Below the pieces are notes generated by a model, which worked only from the letters and a program-made list of their open reading frames with translations, had not been told where the DNA came from and searched no databases. The position numbers and the translations under genes are program-made. Source: Paracoccaceae bacterium (GTDB lineage: Bacteria; Pseudomonadota; Alphaproteobacteria; Rhodobacterales; Rhodobacteraceae). Taken from it: a stretch of DNA of 55,101 nucleotides. Location of the stretch: the NCBI GenBank assembly GCA_003567315.1, contig PWZT01000050.1, positions 1 to 55,101 of the forward strand, written 5' to 3'. Below, in pieces: positions 42,800 to 52,637 of this stretch (its first letter is position 1; each line of letters begins with the position of its first letter).

Positions 42800-45616
42800 A
42801 TGAACCAGCCAGCGCCAGACCTGTCGCCCAAGGTTTCGGACGAAATCCGGAAGACAACTTGCTACATGTGCGCCTGCCGCTGCGGGATCAATGTGCATAT
42901 GAAGGGTGGCCAGGTCGCCTATATCGAGGGCAATCGCGATCACCCCGTCAATCGCGGTGTGCTTTGCGCGAAGGGCTCGGCAGGGATCATGCAGCATCTC
43001 TCGCCTGCACGCCTGCGCGCACCGCTCAAGCGTGTGGGGCCGCGCGGCTCGGGCGAGTTCGAGGAAATTTCATGGGACGAAGCACTACGGATTGCGACTG
43101 ACTGGCTCGGGCCGCTGCGCGAAAAGGCGCCCGAAAAGCTCGCCTTCTTCACCGGGCGCGACCAGTCGCAGAGCTTCACAGGTTGGTGGGCGCAGGCTTT
43201 CGGCACGCCCAATTGGGCTGCGCATGGCGGCTTCTGCTCGGTCAATATGGCGGCAGCTGGCATCTATACGATGGGCGGCGCGTTTTGGGAGTTCGGCCAG
43301 CCCGATTGGGAGCGCACAAAGCTTTTCCTGCTCTTTGGCGTGGCCGAGGACCACGACAGTAACCCGATCAAGATGGGTCTGGGGCGGCTCAAGGAGCGCG
43401 GCGCGCGGGTGATCGGGGTGAACCCGATCCGTTCGGGCTATAACGCGGTCGCGGATGACTGGGTCGGCATCACGCCGGGCACGGACGGGCTGTTCATCCT
43501 GTCGCTGGTGCATGAGTTGCTGCGCGCGGGTAAGATCGACCTCGGCTATCTGATCCGCTACACCAATGCGCCCTATCTGGTGAATGCGCAAGAGGGGCCA
43601 GAAAAGGGCCTCTTCCTGCGTGATGCGGATGGCAAACCCATGGTGCGCGACCGCCGAACCGGGCAGGCGGTGGCATGGGACGCGCCGGATATTGCCCCCG
43701 ATCTGGCGAATGGGGTCGAGATCGACGGCGTCACGCATCTGCCGGTCTTCCGCCATCTGGCCGACCGCTACCTTTCTGAGGAATATGCCCCCGACAACGT
43801 TGCTGACCGCTGCGGCGTGCCTGCCGCCCGCATCCGCGCGATTGCCGCCGAAATCGCGCGCGTCGCCTTCGAGGAGGAAATCACTCTCGACCAGCCCTGG
43901 ACCGATTTCCGCGGCGTCAAGCATGACAAGATGGTGGGCCGCCCGGTCGCGATGCATGCCATGCGCGGAGTGTCGGCCCATTCCAACGGCTTCCAGACCT
44001 GCCGCGCGCTGCATATGCTGCAAATCCTCATCGGCAGCATCGAGACCCCTGGCGGCTTCCGCTTCAAGCCGCCCTATCCCAAACCGCCCGAAGCCCATCC
44101 CCGCCCGCATGCGAAACATGCCCCCGGCCAGCCGCTCGACGGCCCGCATCTGGGCTATCCGCTGGGCCCCGAACACCTTCTGATCGAGGAGGATGGAGCG
44201 CCCAAGCGCATCGACAAGGCGTTTTCATGGGAGGCACCGCTCTCGGCGCATGGGATGATGCATATGGTCATCTCCAACGCCCATGCCGGCGATCCCTATG
44301 AGATCGACACGCTGTTTCTCTACATGGCGAATATGGCATGGAACTCGTCGATGAACACCTCCAAGGTCATGGAGATGCTGACCGACACGACCGAGGATGG
44401 CAGCTATCGCATCCCGCGCATCATCTATTCCGACGCCTACAGCTCCGAGATGGTGGCCTTCGCCGATCTGGTGCTCCCCGATACCACCTATCTCGAACGC
44501 CATGACTGCATCTCGCTTCTGGACCGCCCCATCTGCGAGGCCGAGGCGCTGGCGGATTCGATCCGCTGGCCTGTCGTCGCGCCCGACCGCGACGTGCGCC
44601 CGTTCCAGTCGGTGCTGCTCGATCTGGGCGCGCGGCTGAAATTGCCGGGCATGGTGAAGGACGACGGCACGCCCAAATTCAGCGATTACGCCGATTACAT
44701 CACCCATCACGAGCGCCGCCCGGGTGTTGGCCCGCTCGCCGGGTTCCGGGGTAATGGCGACGGCAAGGGACGCGGCGCGCCCAATCCCGACCAGATCGCG
44801 CGCTACATCGAGAATGGCGGCTTCTGGATCGACCATATCCCGGAAGAGGCGCAATTCTACAAGCCGTGGAACGCGGCTTATCAGGATTGGGCCGTGGCGC
44901 GCGGGCTCTATGACAGCCCGCAGCCCTATCTCTTCAACCTCTGGTCCGAGACATTGCGCAAGTTCCAGCTTGCCGCCGAAGGCCATGGTGATCGCCAGCC
45001 GCCCGAGTATCTGCGCGCGCGGCTGATCGAGACCATGGACCCGCTGCCGATCTGGTATCCGACCTTCACCGACGCGGAAACCGACCCGGCGGAGTATCCG
45101 CTCCACGCGCTCACCCAGCGGCCTATGGCGCATTACCATAGCTGGGGCAGCCAGAATGCGTGGCTACGCCAGATCCATGGCCATACGCCGCTCTATGTCT
45201 CGGGCGATATCTGGGCCGAGCATGGCTTCGCCGAGGGCGACTGGGCCACGCTCACCTCGCCGCATGGGCGCATCACCCTGCCTGTGGTGCGCATGGATGC
45301 GCTCAATGCCTGCACGGTCTGGACATGGAACGCCATCGCCAAGCGCCGTGGCGCCTGGGCGCTCGACAAGCGCGCGCCGGAGGCCGAGAAATCGAGCCTG
45401 CTCAACCACCTGATCCATGAGTTGCTGCCCACAAAAGGCGACGGGTTGCGCTGGGCCAATTCCGATCCGATCACAGGGCAGGCCGCATGGTATGATCTGC
45501 GCGTGAAGATCGAGAAAGCGCCCGCGGGCCAAAGCGTGAGCCATCCCGCGCATCCGCCACAAGCCTCGCCTGTTCCCAAAGCCCCGCAGGACATGGCCCT
45601 GAAAGCAAGGGTCTGA
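42800..45616 (+). CDS. soeA: Sulfite dehydrogenase SoeA, molybdopterin subunit
   Basis: 938 residues of the DMSO-reductase superfamily. The N-terminal [4Fe-4S] site is Cys21-x2-Cys24-x3-Cys28-x27-Cys56. GGFCSVNMAAAG supplies the likely molybdenum-ligand cysteine. There is no Tat signal, so it is cytoplasmic, which is the defining feature of SoeABC against periplasmic SorAB. Reaction: sulfite to sulfate with electrons to quinone through SoeB and SoeC. GGAGGAAA precedes the ATG at 42800. Followed by soeB and soeC. The general alternative is a polysulfide/thiosulfate reductase of the same family; the neighbouring sox genes favour Soe. Confidence 0.88.
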   Translation: MNQPAPDLSPKVSDEIRKTTCYMCACRCGINVHMKGGQVAYIEGNRDHPVNRGVLCAKGSAGIMQHLSPARLRAPLKRVGPRGSGEFEEISWDEALRIATDWLGPLREKAPEKLAFFTGRDQSQSFTGWWAQAFGTPNWAAHGGFCSVNMAAAGIYTMGGAFWEFGQPDWERTKLFLLFGVAEDHDSNPIKMGLGRLKERGARVIGVNPIRSGYNAVADDWVGITPGTDGLFILSLVHELLRAGKIDLGYLIRYTNAPYLVNAQEGPEKGLFLRDADGKPMVRDRRTGQAVAWDAPDIAPDLANGVEIDGVTHLPVFRHLADRYLSEEYAPDNVADRCGVPAARIRAIAAEIARVAFEEEITLDQPWTDFRGVKHDKMVGRPVAMHAMRGVSAHSNGFQTCRALHMLQILIGSIETPGGFRFKPPYPKPPEAHPRPHAKHAPGQPLDGPHLGYPLGPEHLLIEEDGAPKRIDKAFSWEAPLSAHGMMHMVISNAHAGDPYEIDTLFLYMANMAWNSSMNTSKVMEMLTDTTEDGSYRIPRIIYSDAYSSEMVAFADLVLPDTTYLERHDCISLLDRPICEAEALADSIRWPVVAPDRDVRPFQSVLLDLGARLKLPGMVKDDGTPKFSDYADYITHHERRPGVGPLAGFRGNGDGKGRGAPNPDQIARYIENGGFWIDHIPEEAQFYKPWNAAYQDWAVARGLYDSPQPYLFNLWSETLRKFQLAAEGHGDRQPPEYLRARLIETMDPLPIWYPTFTDAETDPAEYPLHALTQRPMAHYHSWGSQNAWLRQIHGHTPLYVSGDIWAEHGFAEGDWATLTSPHGRITLPVVRMDALNACTVWTWNAIAKRRGAWALDKRAPEAEKSSLLNHLIHELLPTKGDGLRWANSDPITGQAAWYDLRVKIEKAPAGQSVSHPAHPPQASPVPKAPQDMALKARV

Positions 45617-45627
45617 GTAACATGCTG

Positions 45628-45650
45628 TTTCATCTTGCCAAAAATACTCA
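45628..45650. repeat. Short intergenic repeat, copy 2
   Basis: TTTCATCTTGCCAAAAATAC in the soeA-soeB gap. A near copy (TTCATCTTGCCAGTAATACT) lies at 27409-27428, beside the terminator in the ABC operon. From memory, similar strings are common between genes in Rhodobacteraceae; I cannot check this here. Confidence 0.5.
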
Positions 45651-45695
45651 AATACTAAGCTCACGGCCTCACATGCCGCTGAAAGGAGGCCAGCC

Positions 45696-46448
45696 ATGAC
45701 CTCGCTTCCCGAAAAGACGCAGAAGAAACTCGGGCTTGTCATCGATCTTGACACTTGCGTGGGCTGTCATGCCTGCGTGATCTCCTGCAAGGGCTGGAAT
45801 ACCGAGAATTACGGCGCGCCGCTGGCCGATCTCGATGCGTATGGCGAGAGCCCCGAAGGCACCTTCCTCAACCGCGTGCACAGTTTCGAGGTTGTGCGCG
45901 AGGAGGCAACGCCGATGGTGGTGCATTTCCCGAAATCCTGTCTGCATTGCGACGATGCGCCTTGCGTCACGGTCTGCCCGACGGGGGCGAGCTACAAGCG
46001 CGTCGAGGACGGGATCGTACTGGTCAATGAGAGCGATTGCATCGGCTGCGGGCTTTGCGCCTGGGCCTGCCCTTACGGCGCGCGCGAGATGGATGGCGCC
46101 GAGAAGGTGATGAAGAAATGCACGCTCTGCGTGGACCGCATCTACAATGAGAACCTTCCCGAAGAGGATCGTGAACCCGCCTGCGTGCGCACCTGCCCGG
46201 CGGGGGCGCGGCATTTCGGGGATCTCTCCGACCCCGATAGCGACGTGTCGCAACTCGTCGCCGAACGCGGCGGGATCGATCTGATGCCCGAGCAGGGCAC
46301 GAAACCAGTGAACAAATACCTGCCGCCGCGCCCCCGCGATGCGCTGGAGGTGCCCGATCTCAAACCCCTCAGCGCCCCGAAAACCCCGAAGACCGAACAG
46401 GCCAAGGGCTTTGTCGGTTGGCTCGACCGCGCCTTGGAGAAGCTCTGA
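45696..46448 (+). CDS. soeB: Sulfite dehydrogenase SoeB, iron-sulfur subunit
   Basis: 250 residues with four cysteine clusters for four [4Fe-4S] centres: CVGCHACVISCK, CLHCDDAPCVTVCPTGA, CIGCGLCAWACPYGA, and CTLCVDRIYN with CVRTCPAGA. This is the DmsB/PsrB/SoeB layout. It wires SoeA to the membrane subunit in the cytoplasm. AAAGGAGG site before the ATG. One nt separates its stop from soeC. Confidence 0.93.
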   Translation: MTSLPEKTQKKLGLVIDLDTCVGCHACVISCKGWNTENYGAPLADLDAYGESPEGTFLNRVHSFEVVREEATPMVVHFPKSCLHCDDAPCVTVCPTGASYKRVEDGIVLVNESDCIGCGLCAWACPYGAREMDGAEKVMKKCTLCVDRIYNENLPEEDREPACVRTCPAGARHFGDLSDPDSDVSQLVAERGGIDLMPEQGTKPVNKYLPPRPRDALEVPDLKPLSAPKTPKTEQAKGFVGWLDRALEKL

Positions 46449-46449
46449 C

Positions 46450-47325
46450 ATGCATCCCGCCCCCTCCCTGATCCTCTTCACGGTGCTTTCGGGCACAGGT
46501 TTCGGTCTGCTGGTCTGGCTGGGCCTTGGGCTGCGCGCGCCGACCGGGCTCGCGGCGTTCATCCTTTTTGGGCTCGGCTATGGGCTCGCCGGGGCCGGGC
46601 TGATCGCCGCGGCCTTCCATCTCGGCCACCCCGAACGCGCGCTCAAGGCCTTCACCCAATGGCGCTCAAGCTGGCTCTCGCGTGAAGCAGTGCTGGCGGC
46701 CGCGACCCTCGCAGTGATGGCGCCGCATGCCGCGGGTTCGGTCTTCGCTGCAACGCCGCTCCCGTTCTTCGGTTGGCTGGGCGCACTGCTGGCACTTGTC
46801 ACGATCTTCGCGACATCGATGATCTATGTCCAGATCAAGGCCGTGCCGCGCTGGCATCATTGGTCCACGCCGCCGGTCTTTTTGCTCGCGGGTTTGGCGG
46901 GCGGGGCGGCACTTGCCGGGCAGGCGATTCTCGCGCTTTGGCTGATGCTCGCGCTGGCCATCGCTATGGTCGTGCATTGGATGGCCGGGGACGGGCAATT
47001 CGCGCAAGCTGGCAGCACGGCGGGCACGGCAACCGGGCTTGGCGATCTGGGAACTGTGCGGCTGCTCGAGCCGCCGCATTCGGGCCAGAACTATCTGCTG
47101 CGCGAGATGGTGCATGAGGTCGGGCGCAAGCATGCCTACAAATTGCGGCTCATCGCGCTCGGGGCGGGCGCTGTGCTGCCTGCGCTGCTCCTGCTGCTGT
47201 TTCCAGTGGGCTACCTCGTGATCGCTCTGGCGCTCATTGCCCATATTTTCGGCATGCTGGCCCAGCGTTGGCTGTTCTTTGCCGAAGCCGAGCATGTCGT
47301 GGGCCTCTATTACGGCAAGCGATGA
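46450..47325 (+). CDS. soeC: Sulfite dehydrogenase SoeC, membrane anchor
   Basis: 291 residues with eight hydrophobic segments and DmsC-type features: HPAPSLILFTVLSGTGFGLL at the start, AAAFHLGHPERALKAF and SSWLSREAVLAA, then a terminal HVVGLYYGKR (each shortened). It anchors SoeAB on the cytoplasmic face and hands electrons to quinone. DmsC-type anchors bind quinone without heme in most cases. Directly follows soeB. Ends the soe operon. Confidence 0.92.
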   Translation: MHPAPSLILFTVLSGTGFGLLVWLGLGLRAPTGLAAFILFGLGYGLAGAGLIAAAFHLGHPERALKAFTQWRSSWLSREAVLAAATLAVMAPHAAGSVFAATPLPFFGWLGALLALVTIFATSMIYVQIKAVPRWHHWSTPPVFLLAGLAGGAALAGQAILALWLMLALAIAMVVHWMAGDGQFAQAGSTAGTATGLGDLGTVRLLEPPHSGQNYLLREMVHEVGRKHAYKLRLIALGAGAVLPALLLLLFPVGYLVIALALIAHIFGMLAQRWLFFAEAEHVVGLYYGKR

Positions 47326-47386
47326 CAGATCCCAGCATAGATGCTATGCGCTCACGCATTGCGATTTCTATGTTGGAGTATCGATC

Positions 47387-47824
47387 ATGAATCTTTTGAA
47401 ATCACTTGCCAGCACTGTCCTGTCGGGCAAGGGTAACAAGGCGCAGCTTGCGACGGCTGTCATGCAGAACCCCAGGTTGATGAAAGCGGCCATGGGGCTT
47501 CTGGACAAGGACAGCCCGGTGGGTGGTTTGCCCGGGCTGGTCGCGAATTTTCAAAGCGCGGGCCTGGGCGATACAGTTGCAAGCTGGCTCGGCTCCGGTG
47601 AAAACAAGCCCGTTTCCGGGGGCGATATTCAAAAAGCGCTTGGCGGCAGCACGCTCGACAGTCTCGCCGCACAAGCCAAGATGACACCATCGGATGCGTC
47701 GGATGTGCTGGCAGATGCTCTGCCCGCCATGATCGACAAGGTCACGCCGAAGGGCAATGTCGAGTCGCTGGATATGGGACAGCTTCAGTCCATGCTGGGC
47801 GGATTTCTCAACGGCAAGCTCTGA
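47387..47824 (+). CDS. YidB/DUF937-family protein
   Basis: 145 residues, no signal peptide. GGLPGLVANFQSAGLGDTV, SWLGSGENKPVSG and the C-terminal DVLADALPAMIDKVTPKG match the YidB family of small conserved proteins, whose function is unknown (first motif shortened: FQSAGLGDTVASWLG). ATG at 47387 with TTGGAG upstream. It lies between soe genes and a minus-strand housekeeping group with only 3 nt to the converging Trm112-like gene. Confidence 0.88.
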   Translation: MNLLKSLASTVLSGKGNKAQLATAVMQNPRLMKAAMGLLDKDSPVGGLPGLVANFQSAGLGDTVASWLGSGENKPVSGGDIQKALGGSTLDSLAAQAKMTPSDASDVLADALPAMIDKVTPKGNVESLDMGQLQSMLGGFLNGKL

Positions 47825-47827
47825 CGC

Positions 47828-48031
47828 TCAATCGTCGATATCGCGTGCCTCATCGACCAGCATGATCGGGATGCCATTGCGGATCGGGAAGGCCAGATGC
47901 GCAGCCTTTGAAATCAGCTCCTGCCGCGCAGCGTCATAGCTCAACCGCCCATTGGTGACTGGGCAGACCAGCGCCTCCAGCATATGCCGGTCGGTCAGCC
48001 GTTCTTGATCGGGCCGGTCATCAGGGTTCAT
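47828..48031 (-). CDS. Trm112-like small protein
   Basis: 67 residues. [16 protein letters not shown] and [13 protein letters not shown] are the hallmarks of the bacterial Trm112/UPF0434 family, small proteins related to methyltransferase activators. Only one cysteine of the zinc site remains, as in many bacterial members. ATG overlaps the LON-domain gene stop (ATGA), so it is the last gene of that operon. Confidence 0.9.
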   Translation of the reverse strand: MNPDDRPDQERLTDRHMLEALVCPVTNGRLSYDAARQELISKAAHLAFPIRNGIPIMLVDEARDIDD

Positions 48032-48669
48032 TGCAGCGTCTCGTCATCGCCACCATGCAGGCTGAACTCCATCAGCGTCATTAGCGTTTCGCGCCGCGTC
48101 TGAAGCGAGGGGGCCTCGAGCAATGCCTGCTTGTCGTCAGGCTCGAACGGGCAGAGCATGGCGAGCGAGTTGATGAGCAACTCGTCATCGGCTTCGGAAA
48201 GGCTGTCCCAATCCGTTGAAAGCTGGTGATGCGTGAAGAATCGTTTGAGCAGGGCGAAGAAGGGCTCACGCTTAAGCCCGGGGTCACGTTCCTCATCGCC
48301 CTGGTCGCGTGAGAAGTCGGACCAGTCCACTTCGGTCCGGCGATAGGGGGTGAAACCCTGCACTTCTTCGCGCACGCGAAACCGCGAGATACCCGATAGC
48401 GTGATCAGATAGCGCCCGTCCTCAGTCTCGGAAAATGCGGTCAGGCGCCCGGCACAGCCGATGATGTGAAGCGGGCGCTCCTCGCTGCCCGGCACCTCGC
48501 GCGACTGGATCATTCCGATCAGGCGATGCGGGGTCTTCATGCAATCCTCGATCATCGTCAGATATCGTGGCTCGAAGATATGCAAGGGCAGCCGCGATCG
48601 CGGCAGCAACAGCGCGCCGGGGAGCGGAAAAATCGGGATGACAGCGGGCAAATCCTTGAGGCGCGACAT
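48028..48669 (-). CDS. LON substrate-binding domain protein
   Basis: 213 residues, with [26 protein letters not shown] (opening PLPGALLLP and LHIFEPRY) typical of stand-alone LON N-terminal domains, and no ATPase or protease part. Its cellular role is not established. It follows the thioredoxin gene by 27 nt and overlaps the Trm112-like gene by 4 nt; this order is common in Rhodobacteraceae. Confidence 0.92.
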   Translation of the reverse strand: MSRLKDLPAVIPIFPLPGALLLPRSRLPLHIFEPRYLTMIEDCMKTPHRLIGMIQSREVPGSEERPLHIIGCAGRLTAFSETEDGRYLITLSGISRFRVREEVQGFTPYRRTEVDWSDFSRDQGDEERDPGLKREPFFALLKRFFTHHQLSTDWDSLSEADDELLINSLAMLCPFEPDDKQALLEAPSLQTRRETLMTLMEFSLHGGDDETLQ

Positions 48670-48696
48670 GATGAGTGAGCTAGTCCGAATGCGGGC

Positions 48697-49614
48697 TCAG
48701 GCAAATATCATCGAGCTCAGTTTGCGCCGCGATTTGGCAACCAGCGGATCGCTTGGTTTGAGCGCGTCGAAGATCGTGAAAAGCTGCTTCTTGGCCGCTT
48801 CATCATTCCACTCGCGATCGTGCCGGAACAGCTCGAGCAATTCCTCGATCGCTTCTTCGACATTGCCATTCGCATACAGCGCCTGCGCAAGATCGAAGCG
48901 CGCCTGATGATTGGCAGGATCAGCCGCGAGGGCGGCCCGCAATTCATCGACCGGTCCTGCCGATTCCGCCTGACGGGCGAGCGCGAGCTTGGCGCGCGCG
49001 GCATCGTATTCCGGGGTCTTGGCGATTTCTTCCGACGCATTCGCAAGCAGCGCCTCGGCCTGATCGAGCGAGCCTGCCGCAACCTGCGCGCGCACCAGCC
49101 CGCCAAAGGCCCGGGCATTGGTCTCTTCCTGTCCCAACACTGCGGCGAACACCTGCGCCGCGTCGCTCACTGCGCCCTGGTCCAGCATCGCCTCGGCCTC
49201 GTCGAGCGCGGCGCCGAGACCGTCATCGCCTGCCATCCCTGCAAGCTTTGCCACGAAGTCCTTGAGCGCCGAGGGCGGCTGCGCGCCCTGAAACCCGTCA
49301 ACAGGCTGGCCCTGAAAGAAGGCGTACACGGTGGGGATGGACTGAACCCGCAACTGTCCGGCGACCGCCTGATTCTCGTCCACATTGATCTTGACCATGC
49401 GCACCTTGCCATTGGCGGCGCGCACTTCGGCCTCGAGCGCCGGGCCGAGTGTCTTGCAAGGCCCGCACCACGGCGCCCAGAAATCCACGATCACAGGCAC
49501 TTCCTGGCTGGCCTCGATGACCTGTGCCATGAAGTTCTGGTCTGACCCGTCGATGATCAAATCGCCCTGTTGCTGCGCCGCGCCGTTCGCGCTCTGCTTT
49601 CCCAATTCCAGCAT
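48697..49614 (-). CDS. Thioredoxin-TPR protein, CnoX/YbbN type
   Basis: 305 residues: an N-terminal thioredoxin domain with VDFWAPWCGPCKTLGP and cis-Pro in VQSIPTVYAF, then a helical tetratricopeptide-like half (AEAMLDQGAV, ARFDLAQALYANGNVEEAIEEL). The layout equals CnoX, a holdase that protects proteins from oxidation and delivers them to chaperones; here WCGPCK is complete, unlike E. coli YbbN, so it may also reduce disulfides. The ATG at 49614 is chosen for the normal family N-terminus. Cytoplasmic. Confidence 0.9.
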   Translation of the reverse strand: MLELGKQSANGAAQQQGDLIIDGSDQNFMAQVIEASQEVPVIVDFWAPWCGPCKTLGPALEAEVRAANGKVRMVKINVDENQAVAGQLRVQSIPTVYAFFQGQPVDGFQGAQPPSALKDFVAKLAGMAGDDGLGAALDEAEAMLDQGAVSDAAQVFAAVLGQEETNARAFGGLVRAQVAAGSLDQAEALLANASEEIAKTPEYDAARAKLALARQAESAGPVDELRAALAADPANHQARFDLAQALYANGNVEEAIEELLELFRHDREWNDEAAKKQLFTIFDALKPSDPLVAKSRRKLSSMIFA

Positions 49615-49676
49615 GATTGCCCCCTGAATATGGCTTTGAGCGCAATATGGGCTACCGGCTTGCAAAGGAAAAGGGG

Positions 49677-50465
49677 TCAGAGGTCAAAGCTTGCAAAGAC
49701 AGGCGCATGATCGGAGGGCTGCTCCCAGCCGCGCGCTTCGCGCAGGATGCGGGAGCCATGTCCGGCCTGCGCGATGTCGGCGCTGGCCCAGATGTGATCG
49801 AGCCTGCGGCCCCTGTCGGACGCGTCCCAGTCGCGCGCGCGGTAGGACCACCACGAGTAAAGCTGGCCCTCCGGGATGTCCTGCCGGGTTATGTCGATCC
49901 AACCACCGGCCTCCTGCGCATCGGTCAGATGCGCGACTTCGATGGGTGTGTGCGAGACGACCTTGAGAAGCTGCTTGTGCGACCAGACATCATCCTCGCG
50001 CGGGGCGATGTTCAGGTCGCCCACAAGGATGGACTTCTCAGGGCGCGCATCGCGGAAATGATCGCGCAACTCGGTCAGCGTGTCGAGCTTGTGGCCGAAT
50101 TTGTCGTTCACCTCGCGGTCAGGAACATCGCCGCCCGCCGGGATGTAGCAATTATGGATGGTGAGGCCGTTCTCCAGTCGCCCGGCCACATGCCGCGCAT
50201 CACCACGCCCGCACCAGTCGATATGACCGGCATCCTCCAGCGGCAACCGCGAAAGGATCGCCACACCATTATACCCCTTCTGCCCTCGCGCGACCCAATG
50301 CCCGTATCCGGCCGCAGCGAAGAGGTCGAAAGGGATCTTCTCGACCGGGCTCTTGCATTCCTGCAGGCACAGGATGTCGGGCCCTTCCTCGCGCAGAAGC
50401 CGCAGCACGAGCGCCGCGCGCAGGCGAACCGAATTGATGTTCCAGGTGGCAAGAGTGAGGGGCAT
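49677..50465 (-). CDS. xthA: Exodeoxyribonuclease III
   Basis: 262 residues of the exonuclease III family: LATWNINSVRLR, CLQECK (Mg-binding Glu), GYNGVAILSR, VGDLNIAPREDD (catalytic Asp, Asn), RRLDHIWAS and WEQPSDHAPV (catalytic His). It cuts at abasic sites and removes 3'-blocks in DNA repair. Upstream of and on the same strand as the CnoX-like gene. Length normal and all catalytic blocks present. Confidence 0.95.
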   Translation of the reverse strand: MPLTLATWNINSVRLRAALVLRLLREEGPDILCLQECKSPVEKIPFDLFAAAGYGHWVARGQKGYNGVAILSRLPLEDAGHIDWCGRGDARHVAGRLENGLTIHNCYIPAGGDVPDREVNDKFGHKLDTLTELRDHFRDARPEKSILVGDLNIAPREDDVWSHKQLLKVVSHTPIEVAHLTDAQEAGGWIDITRQDIPEGQLYSWWSYRARDWDASDRGRRLDHIWASADIAQAGHGSRILREARGWEQPSDHAPVFASFDL

Positions 50466-50531
50466 TAGGCGGCTCCGGTTCTGTTGGAGCCTCTAGATGC
50501 ACGCATGCGCAGGCCGCGACAAGGCGCGCCG

Positions 50532-50562
50532 AGAAAAAAGAGGCCCGGAAAAAATCCGGGCC
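50532..50562 (-). terminator. Terminator of the response regulator gene
   Basis: GGCCCGG and CCGGGCC (50542-50562) form a 7-bp stem over ATTTTTT on the minus strand, followed by TCTTTTTTCTC. It lies 120 nt past the regulator stop. Confidence 0.85.
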
Positions 50563-50681
50563 AAGGTCCAACAGGGAGGAAGCTGTATCTTGCCTCGATA
50601 CAGAGAGAGTCGTGCCATCAAGAAGAACAATCGCACGATAAGTGTACCATTATATTTCTTTCTGGCAACAATAAGGCGAGA

Positions 50682-51368
50682 TCATGACGCAAGTCTGTAC
50701 CCGCCGGAATCTGTAACCAGGATCGAGACATTCGATGGGTCCGGCTCGATTTTCTGGCGCAGGCGGTAGATATGCGTCTCGAGCGTGTGCGTCGTCACCC
50801 CGGCATTGTAGCCCCAGACTTCGTGCAAAAGCACATCGCGCGGCACCACGCCTTCGGGGGCGCGATAGAGGAATTTCAGGATGTTGGTTTCCTTCTCGGT
50901 CAGGCGGATCTTGCGATCATTCTCATCCACCAGCATTTTCTGCGCAGGTTTGAACAGATAGGGGCCAAGCTGGAAAACGGCGTTTTCCGACTGCTCGTGC
51001 TGGCGCAGCTGGGCGCGCAGCCGGGCCAGCAGGATCGGCAGCTTGAAGGGCTTGGTGATGTAGTCATTCGCGCCCGAATCGAGCCCGAGAATGGTATCGG
51101 CATCCGAATCGTGCCCTGTCAGCATGATGACGGGCGATTTGAACCCGGCCTTGCGCATCCGCTTGCACAGCTCGCGGCCATCCGTGTCGGGCAGGCCGAC
51201 ATCGAGGATCGCCATATCGAACTGGCCCGCGCGAATCTGTTCCATCGCCTCTGCACCATTTGCGGCCTCGAAGACGTCGAATTCATCGGTTGTCACCAGC
51301 TGCTCGGAAAGCGCCTCGCGCAGATCGTCGTCATCATCGACCAGCAGGATCTTGTTGAGTTTTGCCAT
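50682..51368 (-). CDS. OmpR/PhoB-family response regulator
   Basis: 228 residues. The receiver domain has LLVDDDDDLREAL, phospho-acceptor Asp56 in AILDVGLPD, the Thr/Ser switch in VIMLTGHD and the Lys in ITKPFKLP. The winged-helix DNA-binding domain follows (IRLTEKETNILKFL, RDVLLHEVWGYN, ETHIYRLRQKI). No sensor kinase is next to it, so its partner and targets are not known. ATG at 51368 is preceded by GAGGTGATGAG. Divergent from ribA. Confidence 0.94.
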   Translation of the reverse strand: MAKLNKILLVDDDDDLREALSEQLVTTDEFDVFEAANGAEAMEQIRAGQFDMAILDVGLPDTDGRELCKRMRKAGFKSPVIMLTGHDSDADTILGLDSGANDYITKPFKLPILLARLRAQLRQHEQSENAVFQLGPYLFKPAQKMLVDENDRKIRLTEKETNILKFLYRAPEGVVPRDVLLHEVWGYNAGVTTHTLETHIYRLRQKIEPDPSNVSILVTDSGGYRLAS

Positions 51369-51532
51369 CTCATCACCTCTCAGTGTTCTGTGATACCGAG
51401 ATGAGGGTCGCGTGAGTGGCAGACAAGAATTGCAACAATGCTCTCACGCGGTCGTGTCGAAATGCGCTGAAATGTTTCAATTCCTTCAAAACAGGGCTAC
51501 ATCCGGGGCAGTTTTGCAATAGGTGCTACCCC

Positions 51533-52621
51533 ATGTCGCTTGGCCTGACCCTTGTCGAGAAGATCAATCGCGCGCGAGCGGATCTGCGTCTGGGCGTGCC
51601 GGTGCTGCTGACCAGTTCCGAGGGCAAGGCGCTGGTGGTTGCCGCCGAAGTGCTGATACCAGCACGGCTGGCCGATCTGCGCGGGCTTGGGCCGGGGTTG
51701 GTGCTGGCGCTGACGCGGCATCGGGCCGACACGCTGAAGGCGCGCGCCTATGACGGGGATCTGGCGCGCGTGATTGTGCCGCAGGAGATGGGTTGTGACT
51801 GGCTGCGCGCCCTGGCCGACCCGGCCGATGATCTGCGCCACCCGATGAAGGGCCCGATCATGACCGAGCGCGATGGCGCGGTTGGCCTGCACCGGGCTGC
51901 GCTTGCGCTTGCGAAATCTGCGCAGCTTCTGCCCGCTGTGCTGGTGCAGCCGCTGGCCTCGGCTGAGGCGCTGGGTGCTCTGGGATTGACCGAACTGGAT
52001 GGCGAAGCGCTTCTCGATCTGTTGCAGCGTGAGGCTGCGCTGTCGCCAGTGGTCAGCGCGCGGCTGCCGATGGCCGCGTCGCGGGCCGGGCGTGTGCATG
52101 TCTTCCGCCCGGCTGATGGTGGCGTCGAGCATTACGCGATCGAGATCGGCCAGCCCGACCGCGCAGCGCCGGTACTGGCGCGACTGCATTCAGCCTGTTT
52201 CACGGGTGATGTGCTGGGCTCGCTGAAATGCGATTGCGGGCCGCAGTTGCAGGCCGCGCTCGCGCAGATGGGCGCAGAGGGGGCAGGGGGGCTGCTCTAT
52301 CTCAATCAGGAAGGGCGTGGGATCGGGCTTGCCAACAAGATGCGCGCCTATTCGCTGCAGGATCAAGGCTTTGATACGGTCGAGGCCAATCACCGGCTGG
52401 GGTTTGAGGATGATGAGCGCGATTTTCGAATCGGGGCGGGGTTGCTGCGCAAGATGGGGTTCGGAAAAGTGCGGCTTCTGACGAACAACCCGCGCAAGGT
52501 CGAGATGCTGAATGCACATGGGCTGGAGGTGGTCGAGCGCGTGCCGCTGCATGTGGGGGCGACTGCCGAGAACCGTGCCTATATGGCCACCAAGGTCGCG
52601 AAATCGGGGCATTTGCTGTGA
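51533..52621 (+). CDS. ribA: GTP cyclohydrolase II (RibA), long form
   Basis: 362 residues. The C-terminal half is GTP cyclohydrolase II: zinc site ACFTGDVLGSLKCDC, the YLNQEGRGIGL catalytic loop, and RLLTNNPRKVEML. The N-terminal 150 residues are the extra domain seen in alphaproteobacterial RibA. They are not a working DHBP synthase. It opens the riboflavin pathway, relevant here to the many flavoproteins. The ATG at 51533 is preferred because upstream residues do not resemble the family. No FMN riboswitch was recognised upstream. Confidence 0.93.
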   Translation: MSLGLTLVEKINRARADLRLGVPVLLTSSEGKALVVAAEVLIPARLADLRGLGPGLVLALTRHRADTLKARAYDGDLARVIVPQEMGCDWLRALADPADDLRHPMKGPIMTERDGAVGLHRAALALAKSAQLLPAVLVQPLASAEALGALGLTELDGEALLDLLQREAALSPVVSARLPMAASRAGRVHVFRPADGGVEHYAIEIGQPDRAAPVLARLHSACFTGDVLGSLKCDCGPQLQAALAQMGAEGAGGLLYLNQEGRGIGLANKMRAYSLQDQGFDTVEANHRLGFEDDERDFRIGAGLLRKMGFGKVRLLTNNPRKVEMLNAHGLEVVERVPLHVGATAENRAYMATKVAKSGHLL

Positions 52622-52637
52622 GCGATGGAAAGCGAAA

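Noticed and set aside
51416-51532. N-terminal extension of RibA by 39 codons
   Set aside because: The added residues do not resemble RibA and the ATG at 51533 gives the family's usual N-terminus.
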